DNA of 64,000 nucleotides from Halosolutus gelatinilyticus (lineage in GTDB: Archaea > Halobacteriota > Halobacteria > Halobacteriales > Natrialbaceae): the NCBI RefSeq assembly GCF_023028105.1, contig NZ_CP095491.1, positions 2,852,001 through 2,916,000 of the forward strand, read 5' to 3'. The notes beneath the pieces are model-generated. The model made no database searches, was not told the DNA's origin, and was given only the letters and a program-made list of their open reading frames with translations. The position numbers and the translations under genes are program-made. Of the stretch, positions 44,753-54,058 are shown one piece after another. Numbering within the stretch: the stretch's first letter is position 1; each line of letters opens with the position of its first letter.

Positions 44753-45946
44753 TTAGCAGACGCCGCGTCGCTCGTAGAACCGCCGCACGCGATCGTCCGC
44801 CAACAGCGGCCCGTGAACCTGGACGGACTTCATGCCGGGATAGCTGTTCGCCTCGATGATCGTGAACTCGCCATCCTCGCCGGTAACGATGACGTCCCAG
44901 CCGACGTAGGGAACGAACGAGCACACGTCCGCGATCTCGAGCAGTCGGTCCCGAATCCGGCTCCAGCCCGGAACTCGTTCCCCCTCGATCTGCGTGCCGG
45001 TGTCCGGATGCGCCGAGTGCCACTCGACCTCACCGTCGACGGGCGGTCGGGCGCCGGCGCTGAGTGCACCCGTCTCGCGATCGATCGCCGCGGAGAGGCC
45101 GCCCTGCGTGAAGTTATCCAGCGGTTCGGACTCGGCGGTTCCCATCCGGTGAATCGCCGCCGCGACGAACGGTTCGCCCGCTTCGTCGTCGTACATCGTG
45201 ATCACGCGAAGCGTGTTCGGCGTGGTCGGGTAGAACCCCGCCGAAAACGAGCCCTGTTCGACGAACTCGCAGACGAGGTACTCGTCGAGGTCCGCGACCA
45301 GCGATCTGAACGCGGTCTCCGGGTAGCGGTCGCCGTTGACCAGGAACCCGTCGTCGGTCCGTTCGCACAGGAGAACGTTGTTTCCGCCGCCGCCGCGGAC
45401 CCACTTGAGGACCAGCGCTCCTTCGTCGTCGAGACGTTCGACGACCCGCTGGGCCGCGTTACGAGTCGCTGACGCGGCGGACGGTCCGCGATCGCCGTCG
45501 GCCGATCCGGCGACCGTCTCGGAATCGGCACCGTTCGACGCGGGGACGGCGCGACCCCCGTCGGTCAGTTCGCGACCCGCCGTCGGCGACTCCGGCGCCG
45601 TCGACGGGCCGTCGACCGGGTGGATGGCCCCGTCGCGGAGCATGCCGTACACCGCCATGCGGTAGTCGTCGAACGGCCCCATCACGCGGTGAAAGAGGAG
45701 TTTGTTCGACAGGGCGACCGACCACGTTCCGTTGATCCCCCGCGTTCCGACGTACCGCTGGTAGTCGGTCAGGTAGTCCTCGTACGTCGACTCCGTGAGG
45801 TCGTAGACGGCGTCGGACGGGCTGACGAACCCGCGCCGCCACAGCCAGAGGCGGCGGCGGAGCGATCGGGCGCCGTCGGACTCGAACTCGGTCGACGCGA
45901 GTCCCTGCAGTCCCTTGGCCGTGCGGTAGAGTTCTCGGACGTTCAC
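44753..45946 (-). CDS. ATP-grasp protein, sugar-transfer-associated type
   Basis: 397 residues of the ATP-grasp fold variant found with glycan biosynthesis genes. Seen: the N-terminal SNKLLFHRVM, LVLKWVRGGGGNNVLLCER (nucleotide-binding loop), YLVCEFVEQG, TLRVITMYDDEAGEPFVAAAIHRMGT and the metal site FTIIEANSYPGMKSVQVHGPLL near the end. ATP-grasp enzymes join a carboxylate to an amine, so this may attach an amino acid or similar group to a uronic-acid sugar. A hydrophilic insert of about 50 residues (114-167), rich in Ala/Ser/Asp, is unusual. Motif copy 10 lies 26 nt upstream of the ATG. Confidence 0.85.
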   Translation of the reverse strand: MNVRELYRTAKGLQGLASTEFESDGARSLRRRLWLWRRGFVSPSDAVYDLTESTYEDYLTDYQRYVGTRGINGTWSVALSNKLLFHRVMGPFDDYRMAVYGMLRDGAIHPVDGPSTAPESPTAGRELTDGGRAVPASNGADSETVAGSADGDRGPSAASATRNAAQRVVERLDDEGALVLKWVRGGGGNNVLLCERTDDGFLVNGDRYPETAFRSLVADLDEYLVCEFVEQGSFSAGFYPTTPNTLRVITMYDDEAGEPFVAAAIHRMGTAESEPLDNFTQGGLSAAIDRETGALSAGARPPVDGEVEWHSAHPDTGTQIEGERVPGWSRIRDRLLEIADVCSFVPYVGWDVIVTGEDGEFTIIEANSYPGMKSVQVHGPLLADDRVRRFYERRGVC

Positions 45947-45972
45947 GGTCGTCCCTGCCGGAGCGCCGGTGT

Positions 45973-45992
45973 TAGTTATCGATCCGTCAAGA
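45973..45992 (-). promoter_or_regulatory. bipartite promoter motif, copy 10
   Basis: On the minus strand: TCTTGAC, spacer GGATC, GATAACTA. The right box ends 26 nt before the ATG of the ATP-grasp gene. Confidence 0.5.
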
Positions 45993-46064
45993 CCGTTTCA
46001 GGACCGTTTCAGATGTGAATACGTCGCGAGCCACGTCTCCCCACGCCCGTCCCGACGCGCCCGA

Positions 46065-47042
46065 TCACGATCGCCCGAGCGCGGATCGGCCGAGGAGTAC
46101 TGAGACGGCGAGAACGCCGATCGTCGCGACGATCGGCAGCGGGCGACGGCGAATGCCCGTCCCGGTGGTCCAGCAGAGGCCGGGGACGTGCCGCGGCGAC
46201 ACGGACGCCTTCCGGAGGTGCCACGCGCCCCGGAGGAGTCGACCCTCGGCGGCGTACCGCTTCGCGAGGAGGAGTTCGTGTGCCGATCGAATCTCGTACC
46301 CCATCGCCTCGAAGCGTTCGACCTCGTCCTCGTACGCCGAGAGGTACTGGCGGCTCGCGCTTTCGATCACGGCCGCCGGCGGATGTCCGGTCTCCTCGCG
46401 GCTGACGAGCGCCTCGTCGACGTAGGCGAGCTTGCCGTGTTCGAGCACGCGCAGACAGAATTCCGGATCCTGGAACCGATCGAGCGTCTCGTCGAAGCCG
46501 CCGGCCTCCGCCGCGACGCTCGTCCGGACGAGCAGCGTCGACCCGGCGCCCGGCTGAACGTTGTCCGCGAGGATCTCGCCGATCAGTTCCTCGTCGCCTT
46601 CCCGCGTGGGCGTGTCGTCTCCGCGGGCGAGCAGGGTGGCGGCGGTTCCCCGGATCGCACCGGTCGTCCCCGAGAGGTCGTACGCCGTGTCGCAGTAGAC
46701 GCCGACCCACTCGTCCGATCGATTCTCGAGGACCGCAAGTTGCCGCTCGAGTTTCTCCGGGTGCCACTCGTCGTCCGAGTCGAGGAAGGCGACGTACTCC
46801 CCGCGGGCGCGTTCGATTCCCGTGTTTCGGGCGACGTTCGCACCCCGGTTGGTCGCGTGGACGACGGGCCGAACCCGCGGATCGTCGTACTCCGACAGCA
46901 CCGACGGTGTGTCGTCGGTCGAGCCGTCGTCGACGACGATCACCTCGAGGTCGTCGATCGTCTGGTCGAGCGCGCTGTCGATCGCGCGAGAAAGCGTTGC
47001 CGCTCTGTTGTACGTCGGGATAACGACGCTGACGCGAGTCAT
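46065..47042 (-). CDS. GT2-family glycosyltransferase
   Basis: 325 residues, GT-A fold. The N-terminus VVIPTYNRAATLSRAIDSALDQTIDDLEVIVVDDGSTDDT and the metal-binding DxD region AFLDSDDEWHPEKL are classical. A single hydrophobic helix near the C-terminus (about 298-318) may tether it to the membrane. It adds a sugar from an NDP donor on the cytoplasmic side. Motif copy 11 lies 27 nt upstream. It precedes the ATP-grasp gene on the same strand, but each has its own promoter motif. Confidence 0.93.
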   Translation of the reverse strand: MTRVSVVIPTYNRAATLSRAIDSALDQTIDDLEVIVVDDGSTDDTPSVLSEYDDPRVRPVVHATNRGANVARNTGIERARGEYVAFLDSDDEWHPEKLERQLAVLENRSDEWVGVYCDTAYDLSGTTGAIRGTAATLLARGDDTPTREGDEELIGEILADNVQPGAGSTLLVRTSVAAEAGGFDETLDRFQDPEFCLRVLEHGKLAYVDEALVSREETGHPPAAVIESASRQYLSAYEDEVERFEAMGYEIRSAHELLLAKRYAAEGRLLRGAWHLRKASVSPRHVPGLCWTTGTGIRRRPLPIVATIGVLAVSVLLGRSALGRS

Positions 47043-47069
47043 TTCTCGGTGCTACCGGCTCGCACGGGA

Positions 47070-47089
47070 TTATTATCGAGTGGGTAAAC
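47070..47089 (-). promoter_or_regulatory. bipartite promoter motif, copy 11
   Basis: On the minus strand: GTTTACC, spacer CACTC, GATAATAA. The right box ends 27 nt before the ATG of the GT2 gene; one of the best matches. Confidence 0.65.
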
Positions 47090-47169
47090 GACGGTTTTCG
47101 GGCGCCATCGCCGACCGCAGCGAGGCGAATCGATCGGCTCACCCTGTCGCTCCGAGCGGGACGACGAGC

Positions 47170-47189
47170 GTCTAACAGCTGTATAAGAA
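47170..47189 (+). promoter_or_regulatory. bipartite promoter motif, copy 12
   Basis: GTCTAAC, spacer AGCTG, TATAAGAA. The right box ends 27 nt before the ATG at 47217. With copy 11 it forms a back-to-back divergent pair. Confidence 0.62.
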
Positions 47190-47216
47190 AGAGCGAACGG
47201 TTCGTCGCCCCCATCG

Positions 47217-48506
47217 ATGACGAACCGAAACCGACGATCGTTCGTGACCGCGGTAGCGGCGACCGGAACGCTCGGCCTCGCCGGGTGCCTGTCGAGCGTT
47301 CGCGAGTGGTCCGGTATGGACGACGATCCGACGCCGTCTCAGCCGGATTCGGACGACGGGAACGACGGCGGCGACGGGAACGACGGCGGCGACGGGGGCG
47401 ACGTGCCGGGCCTTCCCGGCGAGGCGATCGACTCCTTCGAGGCCCTGGACGACTGGGTGTCGATGATCGACGCCGGACAGTTCGAAGCCACGACAGACGA
47501 CCCGTACGCCGGCTCGCAGTCCGCTCGGCTCACCGCGCCCGAGGAGTCGGAGTACGCGGGCGTCTACCAGACGTACACCGACGGGATCGACCTGCGCAAG
47601 AAGAACCTCTCGCTGGCTGTCAGCTACACCGGACGCGAGCAGCTGCACCTCAGACTCGAACTATTCGCGCCGAACTCGCGCAACGTCCACACGCTGAGTC
47701 GAACGCTCACCGGACCGACGGATCGGTGGGTCCGGGTCGACTTCGGCACCGACGACATCGAGACCCAGCCCGACCTCTCCGACGTGCGAGAGATCCGACT
47801 GAGCGCCCGCCGTCGGGGCGATCCGACCGGCTCGATCGACTGTCGGGTCGACGATCTCCGGGCCGTCGATCGGCCCGAGACGGGAGCGGTGCTGTTGTTG
47901 TTCGACGGAACGCTTGAGAGTCACCACGCTCGCGCGTTCGAGCACATGCAGGAATACGGCTTTGCGGGCGTCGAGGCCGTCATCCCCGAGGCCGTCGGCG
48001 AGGGTGGCCGGCTCACGATCGACAAACTCGGCGACCTGAACGACGCCGGCTGGGACCTGGCGGCCCGCCCGCGAACGGGGTCGCAGTTCATCCACGAGTT
48101 TTCCCCAGAGCAACAGGAGGGAATGATCAGACGGACGAAAGCGTACCTCGAGAACCGCGGCTTCGCCGACGGCGCACGCCACTTCGTCACGCCACGGAAC
48201 GTACTCGGATCGAATACCCTCGACCTCGTCAGGGAGTACCACGAGCAGGCGTTCCGGTACGGCGGCGCCCCGAACGGGCTCCCGCTCACCGACCCGCACA
48301 ACCTGGGGTTCTTCTCGGGCGCCGCCGGCGAGACGACCAAGCGGTACGTCGACCACGCCGCCGCGTACGGGCAGCTCGCGGTGTTGCATTTCGAACACAT
48401 CGGCGACAGCGGCCTGTCCGAGCGCGCGTTCGAGGACCTGCTCGCGTACATCGATGCGCAGGACGTGAACGTCGTCACCGCGTCGGACCTGCTGGAGGAG
48501 AACTGA
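47217..48506 (+). CDS. exported NodB-like lipoprotein with lost catalytic residues
   Basis: 429 residues. Tat signal plus lipobox (NRRSFVTAVAA...LAGC), an acidic Gly/Asp linker, a beta-sandwich domain (about 75-220: SFEALDDWVSMIDAGQFEATTDDPYAGSQSARL) and a domain matching the NodB-like part of the protein at 37281 in order and length. The catalytic positions differ: SWDDG is replaced by LLFDGTLES and HGTHD by ARPRTGSQ. It is therefore probably a non-enzymatic glycan-binding paralogue. Its TGA overlaps the ATG of the GT2 gene, so they are co-translated. Confidence 0.8.
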   Translation: MTNRNRRSFVTAVAATGTLGLAGCLSSVREWSGMDDDPTPSQPDSDDGNDGGDGNDGGDGGDVPGLPGEAIDSFEALDDWVSMIDAGQFEATTDDPYAGSQSARLTAPEESEYAGVYQTYTDGIDLRKKNLSLAVSYTGREQLHLRLELFAPNSRNVHTLSRTLTGPTDRWVRVDFGTDDIETQPDLSDVREIRLSARRRGDPTGSIDCRVDDLRAVDRPETGAVLLLFDGTLESHHARAFEHMQEYGFAGVEAVIPEAVGEGGRLTIDKLGDLNDAGWDLAARPRTGSQFIHEFSPEQQEGMIRRTKAYLENRGFADGARHFVTPRNVLGSNTLDLVREYHEQAFRYGGAPNGLPLTDPHNLGFFSGAAGETTKRYVDHAAAYGQLAVLHFEHIGDSGLSERAFEDLLAYIDAQDVNVVTASDLLEEN

Positions 48507-49564
48507 TGTACCGCGGTGCGACTGTCGGCGTCGTGATCCCCGCCTACGACGAGGAGGGGTTCGTCGGCGACGTGATCCGGGAGATGCCCGACTACGTCGA
48601 TCGGATCTACGCGATCGATGACCAGTCGACGGACGGCACGTGGGACGAGATCCTCGCGGCCGCTCGCGAAGACGCGAGCGATCGGCCGACGGACGATCGC
48701 GAGGACGCCGGACGACTCATAGCCGACGGCGGGACGTCCGCCCTCGCGTCCCGAGCGAGCGTCCGCGACCCGATCGGACGGGTCGTCCCGATCCAACACC
48801 GCGAGAACCGCGGCGCCGGCGGCGCGATCAAGACCGGCTACCTCGCGGCGCTCGCGGACGCCGTCGACGCGACGGTGACCGTCGACGCCGACGGGCAGAT
48901 GGACCTCTCCCAGATGCCGCGGCTGCTCGATCCGATCGTCGAGGGCGAGGCCGACTACGCGAAGGGGAACCGGCTCCTGCTCCGGGAGTACCGGGCGGAG
49001 ATGCCCCGGTTCCGGTTCGTCGGCAACGCGATGCTGACGTTCCTGACGAAAGTCGCCGCCGGCTACTGGAAGACGATGGATCCGCAAAACGGGTACACGG
49101 CGATCTCCTGCGACGCGCTCGAAGCGATCGAGGTCGAGGCCCTTTACGAGTACTACGGCTACTGCAACGACCTACTGGTGAAGCTAAACGTCAGCGGAAT
49201 GCGCGTCGCCGACGTGGCGATGCCGGCCGTCTACGGCGAGGAGGAGTCGAGCATCGCGTACTCGCAGTACGTCCCGAAGGTCTCGTCGATGCTGCTGCGC
49301 AACTTCCTCTGGCGGCTGACGACGAAACACCTCGTGCTCGACTTCCACCCGCTCGCACTGTTTTACATCCTCGGCGCCGCGACGGCCGCGATCGGCGCGA
49401 TCGGCGCGGCCGCCGCCGCGGCCGCGACGCTCTCGGGTATCGGGGGGTCGATCGTCGACGGCTCGATGAGCGTCCTGCTGGTCCTCGGCGGCGTCACGCT
49501 GCTCCTGTTCGCGATGGTGTTCGACATGGCCGAGAGCGAACACCTCGAGACGCAGGTCCAGTAG
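48506..49564 (+). CDS. GT2 polyprenyl-phosphate glycosyltransferase (DPM/DPG synthase-like)
   Basis: 352 residues. The GT-A domain (1-240) shows VVIPAYDEEGFVGDVI, DDQSTDGTWDEI, HRENRGAGGAIKTGYLAAL and the metal motif DATVTVDADGQMDLSQMP, as in dolichyl-phosphate mannose/glucose synthases. An insert between DDQSTDGT and NRGAG (about 50-100) is Arg/Asp-rich and longer than usual. Two membrane helices end the protein (about 285-310, 320-345). It would make a polyprenyl-phosphate sugar used by the GT-C-like enzymes outside. ATG 48506 overlaps the stop of the preceding gene (TGATG). Confidence 0.91.
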   Translation: MYRGATVGVVIPAYDEEGFVGDVIREMPDYVDRIYAIDDQSTDGTWDEILAAAREDASDRPTDDREDAGRLIADGGTSALASRASVRDPIGRVVPIQHRENRGAGGAIKTGYLAALADAVDATVTVDADGQMDLSQMPRLLDPIVEGEADYAKGNRLLLREYRAEMPRFRFVGNAMLTFLTKVAAGYWKTMDPQNGYTAISCDALEAIEVEALYEYYGYCNDLLVKLNVSGMRVADVAMPAVYGEEESSIAYSQYVPKVSSMLLRNFLWRLTTKHLVLDFHPLALFYILGAATAAIGAIGAAAAAAATLSGIGGSIVDGSMSVLLVLGGVTLLLFAMVFDMAESEHLETQVQ

Positions 49565-49730
49565 CGATGAGGCGGGCGCGCCGCCAGTCTTCGATTCTTC
49601 GAGCGAGTTCCGCCGTCGATCGTCCGACAGCCATGCGGCCGGAACGCCGAGAACGCGATCGTGTTACCGTGATATTTGGTAGTGAGGTTATCTCCGTTGC
49701 CCGCGTACGTGCCACATGCTCGCCGAACAG

Positions 49731-49747
49731 GGAGGGTGTCACCCTCC
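49731..49747. repeat. short perfect hairpin
   Basis: GGAGGGTG (49731-49738) and CACCCTCC (49740-49747) form an 8-bp stem with a single-base centre, between the GT2 gene and the response regulator. No T-run follows, so it may be a weak terminator or a protein site. Confidence 0.35.
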
Positions 49748-49795
49748 GATCGAGATCGCCGTCGCTCCGCTCGCCACCGCAGCAAGGTGTCCCGA

Positions 49796-50212
49796 ATGAC
49801 TGGCGCGACGGCAGATCCTCGTACCGGGCGGAGAACGGTCCGCATTCTCCACGTCGATGACGACCCGAACTTCGCCGCCTTGACCGCGGTGTTTCTCGAA
49901 CGGAAGAACGATCGGTTCACCGTGAAGACGGCCCGTAGCGCCAGCGAGGGATTCGAGCAAATCGTGGGCGGAGACTTCGACTGCGTCGTTTCGGACTACG
50001 AGATGCCCGGGCGGAACGGCCTCGAGTTTCTGCAGGCCGTCCGCGAGGAGAATCCCGATCTCCCCTTCATCCTCTTCACTGGGAAAGGAAGCGAAGCGGT
50101 GGCCAGCGACGCCGCCGCTCGCGGTGTCACCGACTACTTCCGGAAGGGAGTCGGGACGGAACAGTACGACGCGATCGCCGAGCGCATCGACACCGTCGTC
50201 GCCATTCGATAG
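49796..50212 (+). CDS. single-domain response regulator
   Basis: 138 residues, a receiver domain only. Acidic pocket and phospho-acceptor are visible: ILHVDDDPNFAAL, CVVSDYEMPGRNGLEFL (phospho-Asp in SDYEMP), LFTGKGSE (Thr and Lys switch) and DYFRKG. It has no output domain, so it relays a phosphate or signals through a partner such as a HalOD1 protein. The histidine kinase at 38806 is a possible partner (inference). ATG 49796 was chosen because the upstream frame is Arg-rich. Confidence 0.9.
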   Translation: MTGATADPRTGRRTVRILHVDDDPNFAALTAVFLERKNDRFTVKTARSASEGFEQIVGGDFDCVVSDYEMPGRNGLEFLQAVREENPDLPFILFTGKGSEAVASDAAARGVTDYFRKGVGTEQYDAIAERIDTVVAIR

Positions 50213-50314
50213 GGCGGATACCGGAGAGAGATCCGCCGGGAAGACGACACGTATTCGGCGCGCCGATTCGAGGACGATCGCTTCGCCGACGGACGTCCTC
50301 GTTCCACCCGGTCG

Positions 50315-51952
50315 TCAGGGCGGGATATACTGGAGGTCGGGACTCAGGATGCCGAGAGCGAGGCCGGAGACGAGCAGGGACAGTCCCGCGAGAGCCAGCA
50401 GGCTCTGTAACCAGTTCCGTCCCGGCGCGTCGGCCCCCACACCTTCGACGCGTTGCTGGATCGCCCCCGCCTTCGTCCCGATCGGATCCGGGAACGAGGC
50501 CAGGACCTCGAACGGTTCGGCCGGATCCAGCGCGCCCGTCAGCAGCGCGAAGACGAGGAAGATCGCGAACCCGCTCGGCGGGACGAGGCCGAGCGCGAGC
50601 CAGGGGTTCGCGACGGCCGCCGAGAGGGCGACGATCGGCACGGCCGCGAGAACGGTCGTCAGCGCGACCCGACCGAGACGGGCGTCCGCGAGCGGGTCGA
50701 ACCCGACGCGGCGGGCGCTCCAGCAGTGGAAGACGAACATCGTGCCGTAACCGACGCTGGTCGCGACGGCGGCGCCGTGCATTCCGTACCGGGGGATGAG
50801 CACCGCGTTGAGCACGACGTTGATCAGCGCTGCGCTTCCGGTCGCCGCGATCGGGTACCGGAGCGTACCGTTACCCTGCGAGACTGCCAGGATCGGTCGA
50901 GCGAGCGCGAATCCGAGCGCTCCGGGGAGCAACAACAGGAGCGGTTCGATCGCCGGGATGGCCTCCTCGCCGAAGTAGATCGGCACGGCGGCGTCCGCGA
51001 GCGCCCCGAGCCCGACCGCCATGACGGCCGTCAGCAGGAACGTAAAGCGGGTCGCCCTGGACGCGAGTTCGGAGATCTTCCGGCGGCGGTTTTGGGACCA
51101 CAGCTCCGACGTCGAGTGGACGAACACCGTCTGGATCGCCAGCGGGACGAACCAGAGGAACTCGGCCAGCGTGAGCGCCGCCTTGTAGTTCCCCACGGCC
51201 GCGCTCTCCCTGAACCGCTGGAGCATCACGATGTCGATGTGGTAGAGCGACATCAGCAGGAACACGAGCGCGATGTTCAACGAGTTGAACGTGAGCATCT
51301 GCCGTCGGGGGAACCGCTCCGGCGGTCGGCGGAACACGCAGGACAGCGACACCCGGCGATGCACGAGCGCCAGCCCGGCGACGGTGACGAGCAGACTCGC
51401 GACGAGGTGACCCGCGAGCACTCCCATCACGCCAACGCCGAGCGACGCCAGCGGGATCGCGATCGCGACGAAGCCGACCTTGTCGAGGATCTTCAGCGGT
51501 TCCGAGTACCGCTCGAGACCGAATCCCATCAGCGTCTTCCTGGCGTAGTCGCGAAACTGCGCCGTGATCACGAGCGCGGCCAAGACGTAGAAGTAGATCG
51601 TCACGTCGGCCCCGAACGCGCGAGCGACGAGCCCGGACCAGGTCGCAAGCACCAGCACGAGCGCGCCGGCGATCGCGAGGAGGACCGCCAGTCGGAAGTA
51701 GAAGCCGACGACGTGATCGCTCCAGTTGGCGACGCCACGATCCTCCGCCAGGAACTTGCGGACGCCGTCGGTGATGCCGGAACTGACGAAGATCATGTAG
51801 ATGGCGAACACCGACAAGAGGAACGCGTACCGGCCGAACTCCGATGCGCCGAGAAATCGGTAGAGCAGCGGCGTCGAGAGCGTGGTCAGCGCAAGGACGA
51901 CTATCTTCGCACTGACGACCGAGACGACGCCGCTCGCAATGCTCCTGTTCAT
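50315..51952 (-). CDS. Wzx-like polysaccharide flippase
   Basis: 545 residues with about 14 membrane helices of the MOP superfamily. The N-terminal VVSAKIVVLALTTLSTPLLYRFLGASEFGRYAFLLSVFAIY is typical of oligosaccharide flippases, and NVVLNAVLIPRYGMHGAAVATSVGYG is the conserved late motif. It moves polyprenyl-linked glycan units across the membrane, so the island assembles its glycan on a lipid carrier inside and exports it. It lies alone, with motif copy 13 upstream; no Wzy-like polymerase is obvious in the window. Confidence 0.92.
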   Translation of the reverse strand: MNRSIASGVVSVVSAKIVVLALTTLSTPLLYRFLGASEFGRYAFLLSVFAIYMIFVSSGITDGVRKFLAEDRGVANWSDHVVGFYFRLAVLLAIAGALVLVLATWSGLVARAFGADVTIYFYVLAALVITAQFRDYARKTLMGFGLERYSEPLKILDKVGFVAIAIPLASLGVGVMGVLAGHLVASLLVTVAGLALVHRRVSLSCVFRRPPERFPRRQMLTFNSLNIALVFLLMSLYHIDIVMLQRFRESAAVGNYKAALTLAEFLWFVPLAIQTVFVHSTSELWSQNRRRKISELASRATRFTFLLTAVMAVGLGALADAAVPIYFGEEAIPAIEPLLLLLPGALGFALARPILAVSQGNGTLRYPIAATGSAALINVVLNAVLIPRYGMHGAAVATSVGYGTMFVFHCWSARRVGFDPLADARLGRVALTTVLAAVPIVALSAAVANPWLALGLVPPSGFAIFLVFALLTGALDPAEPFEVLASFPDPIGTKAGAIQQRVEGVGADAPGRNWLQSLLALAGLSLLVSGLALGILSPDLQYIPP

Positions 51953-52055
51953 TGTACCCGTGGGCGTTCGAGTCCGCGGTCGGCAGCTCCCAGCGCCGAC
52001 GATCGTTCAGCGTCCGACGAACTCACAGTACGCGGACGGTGCCGCCGTCGGGGCG

Positions 52056-52075
52056 TTATTATACGGCTGTTAAAC
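52056..52075 (-). promoter_or_regulatory. bipartite promoter motif, copy 13
   Basis: On the minus strand: GTTTAAC, spacer AGCCG, TATAATAA, the consensus form. It points to the flippase gene, 103 nt before its ATG. Confidence 0.65.
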
Positions 52076-52158
52076 GACAGCCGCCGCGGATCCGCGGCGG
52101 GGAGGACCGATCGAACGGTCAGCGGGGATCGGATGCGACTGTGGTGCCAGTGGTCAAA

Positions 52159-53802
52159 CTACGAGTACGAGTTATCCCAGGTGGTAACGCCGTTCGCGCC
52201 CAGATCGCGGATCCCGTCGGCGAGGCGGTTCTTCTTGAACGACGGATTCCGCGAGGAGGAGTAGAGGCAGACGGCCGAGTGACCTCCCGCCGATTCGAGG
52301 TCCGAGTCGCGGACGAGCGCGTCGGTTCCGATGTCGACGTACGGGTACTGGCTGGCGCGGAGCTCGCTCCGGTAGATCGTCACGTCCGATGCCGTGTTGA
52401 CGACGGCGTTCCGGTCTACGCCGTCGCGCCCGTACTGCGTGACGTCGACGTGACTGAAGCGGCAGTTGTTCCGTTCGCACCGGATTCCGTCGCGGAAGCC
52501 GCCGCCGTCGCCCGCTCGCCCCGTGACCGTGAGGTGTTCGGCGACGATCTGCTCGGTTCGATCGCTCGCCCGGATCCACAGGGGGTAGCCGCCCGCGGTC
52601 TCGTGCGTGATCTCCGTGTCGACGATCGCCGTCTTTCCGCACTTGGGAGAGAGAACGATGCCGTGGTTCACGTCCGAACCGCGCATTCGAATCGTCGTGT
52701 TCTCGATCCGGGCGCTCTCGCAGGTGTTCATCACCGAGACCGCGTGGCTGGTCGGTTTCGGCGAGGTGATATCGATCGCCGCCCCGTATATTTCGATGTT
52801 GCGCCCGTTCTCGATTCGAATCCCGCGCTGGGATCGATCGTTCGGCCGCGTGTCGTCGATTTCGATGGTCGGCCACCGAATCTCGCTGCCATGCCCGCCC
52901 ACGCGTATGTTCGCCCCGTTGCTGTTCTTGTAAAGCCCACCGCTGACGACGATCTCCCCGTCGCCGCCGGCCGCGTAGAGACCGTTGTTCGGAAACGCGC
53001 CGAGCCAGCAGCGTCTGAATTCGAGCGTCCCCTGGTTCTGGTTGGCCTCGATCCCGATCGGGCCGCGCCAGCGATCGGCGTTCGGCGTGTTCTCGGCCCA
53101 CTCGCCGCCGTCTGGGGCCCGGAACCGTTCGACGATACCCCAGCCGTCGGGGTCGGTGACGTTGAACAGCCCCGGCCCCCACGTGCCGCTGTCGTGCTGG
53201 CCGTGGACGGTGACGTCGCGCACCTCGAGTCGATCGGAGACGTAGGCCTCGATCGTCCGGATTCCCGTATCGGGTGCCGTCTGATCGACGTCGAATCCCT
53301 CGAACCGGAGTCGGCGGCCGGGCCGGTACGATACGCCGAGTCGGAACAGCCGGTACTGCGGGCCGTCGAACGCGTGGTAGTCGGCTGGCACCAGGGTCGC
53401 GTTCTCGCCGACGAATCCGACGTTTTCGAACCCGGTAAACCGGAACTGCTCGTCCATGAAGTACTCCCCCTCGGGAAACACGAACAGCGTGTCGTCGGCC
53501 CGGAGATCCTCGAGTACGGGCGTTATCGACTCTCTACCGGTGTCGTCCGCGCCGGCGTCGACGACGTCGACGACGGACCCGTACTCGTCGTAGTAGCGGT
53601 CGTACGGGTCGGACGCGTTGGTAGTACCTGTCAAACCGATTCCGGCCGCCCCGGCGACCGTGAGTCCCTGGAGAAACGTCCGTCTCGATCGAGACGAGGC
53701 GATCGATTCGTCGAGAGCGGATCGACCGGCCCCGCGATCGGTCGACCCAGAATGACAAGAATCCCCCCGATTCGAACGTCGCAAATCGCTTCGTTCCGAC
53801 AT
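52159..53802 (-). CDS. Tat-exported right-handed beta-helix protein
   Basis: 547 residues. A long N-region precedes a Tat signal (SRRTFLQGLTVAGAAGIGL, about 39-60). The mature part consists of repeated beta-helix coils (for example IENTTIRMRGSDVNHGIVL, IVDTEITHETAGGYPLWI, IYRSELRASQYPYVDI), a fold used by polysaccharide lyases, epimerases and surface binding proteins. Catalytic residues are not identifiable, so lyase activity is only one option. Many potential N-glycosylation sites are present. It lies in the island, after the flippase on the same strand but with its own start region. Confidence 0.82.
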   Translation of the reverse strand: MSERSDLRRSNRGDSCHSGSTDRGAGRSALDESIASSRSRRTFLQGLTVAGAAGIGLTGTTNASDPYDRYYDEYGSVVDVVDAGADDTGRESITPVLEDLRADDTLFVFPEGEYFMDEQFRFTGFENVGFVGENATLVPADYHAFDGPQYRLFRLGVSYRPGRRLRFEGFDVDQTAPDTGIRTIEAYVSDRLEVRDVTVHGQHDSGTWGPGLFNVTDPDGWGIVERFRAPDGGEWAENTPNADRWRGPIGIEANQNQGTLEFRRCWLGAFPNNGLYAAGGDGEIVVSGGLYKNSNGANIRVGGHGSEIRWPTIEIDDTRPNDRSQRGIRIENGRNIEIYGAAIDITSPKPTSHAVSVMNTCESARIENTTIRMRGSDVNHGIVLSPKCGKTAIVDTEITHETAGGYPLWIRASDRTEQIVAEHLTVTGRAGDGGGFRDGIRCERNNCRFSHVDVTQYGRDGVDRNAVVNTASDVTIYRSELRASQYPYVDIGTDALVRDSDLESAGGHSAVCLYSSSRNPSFKKNRLADGIRDLGANGVTTWDNSYS

Positions 53803-54058
53803 TGATAGTCACTGTTCTTTGAGTAATGAAGGGGTTCAGTAACTAGGGGTTCGGATAGCAAGCTTTTAAGTTCGCCGTCCGGTTCGGCAACCGGCGGTTT
53901 CCTGGTGGATCCGCGTCCTGCAACGTTTTCGTCCGCAGCAACCGACGCGGTCCGGATGGACGATCGACGACCGGTGCCGCCGGAAACCGCGAGTACCGCC
54001 GGGGAAACGCATTCTCGCGCCGAACCGCCCGCGACGGGGTTCGAACCTGCCGAGCGCA
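53803..54058. other. intergenic region
   Basis: 256 bases between the beta-helix gene and the Bat-type gene. AACTTAAAAG near 53860-53870 could be the promoter of the beta-helix gene; a weak resemblance to the bipartite motif was not counted. No gene recognised. Confidence 0.45.

Noticed and set aside
54030-54055. tRNA T-arm-like sequence (GGTTCGAACC) just after the Bat-type gene
   Set aside because: The T-stem has a mismatch, no matching 5' acceptor or anticodon arm exists nearby, and the 10-nt core is a palindrome likely by chance in this base composition.
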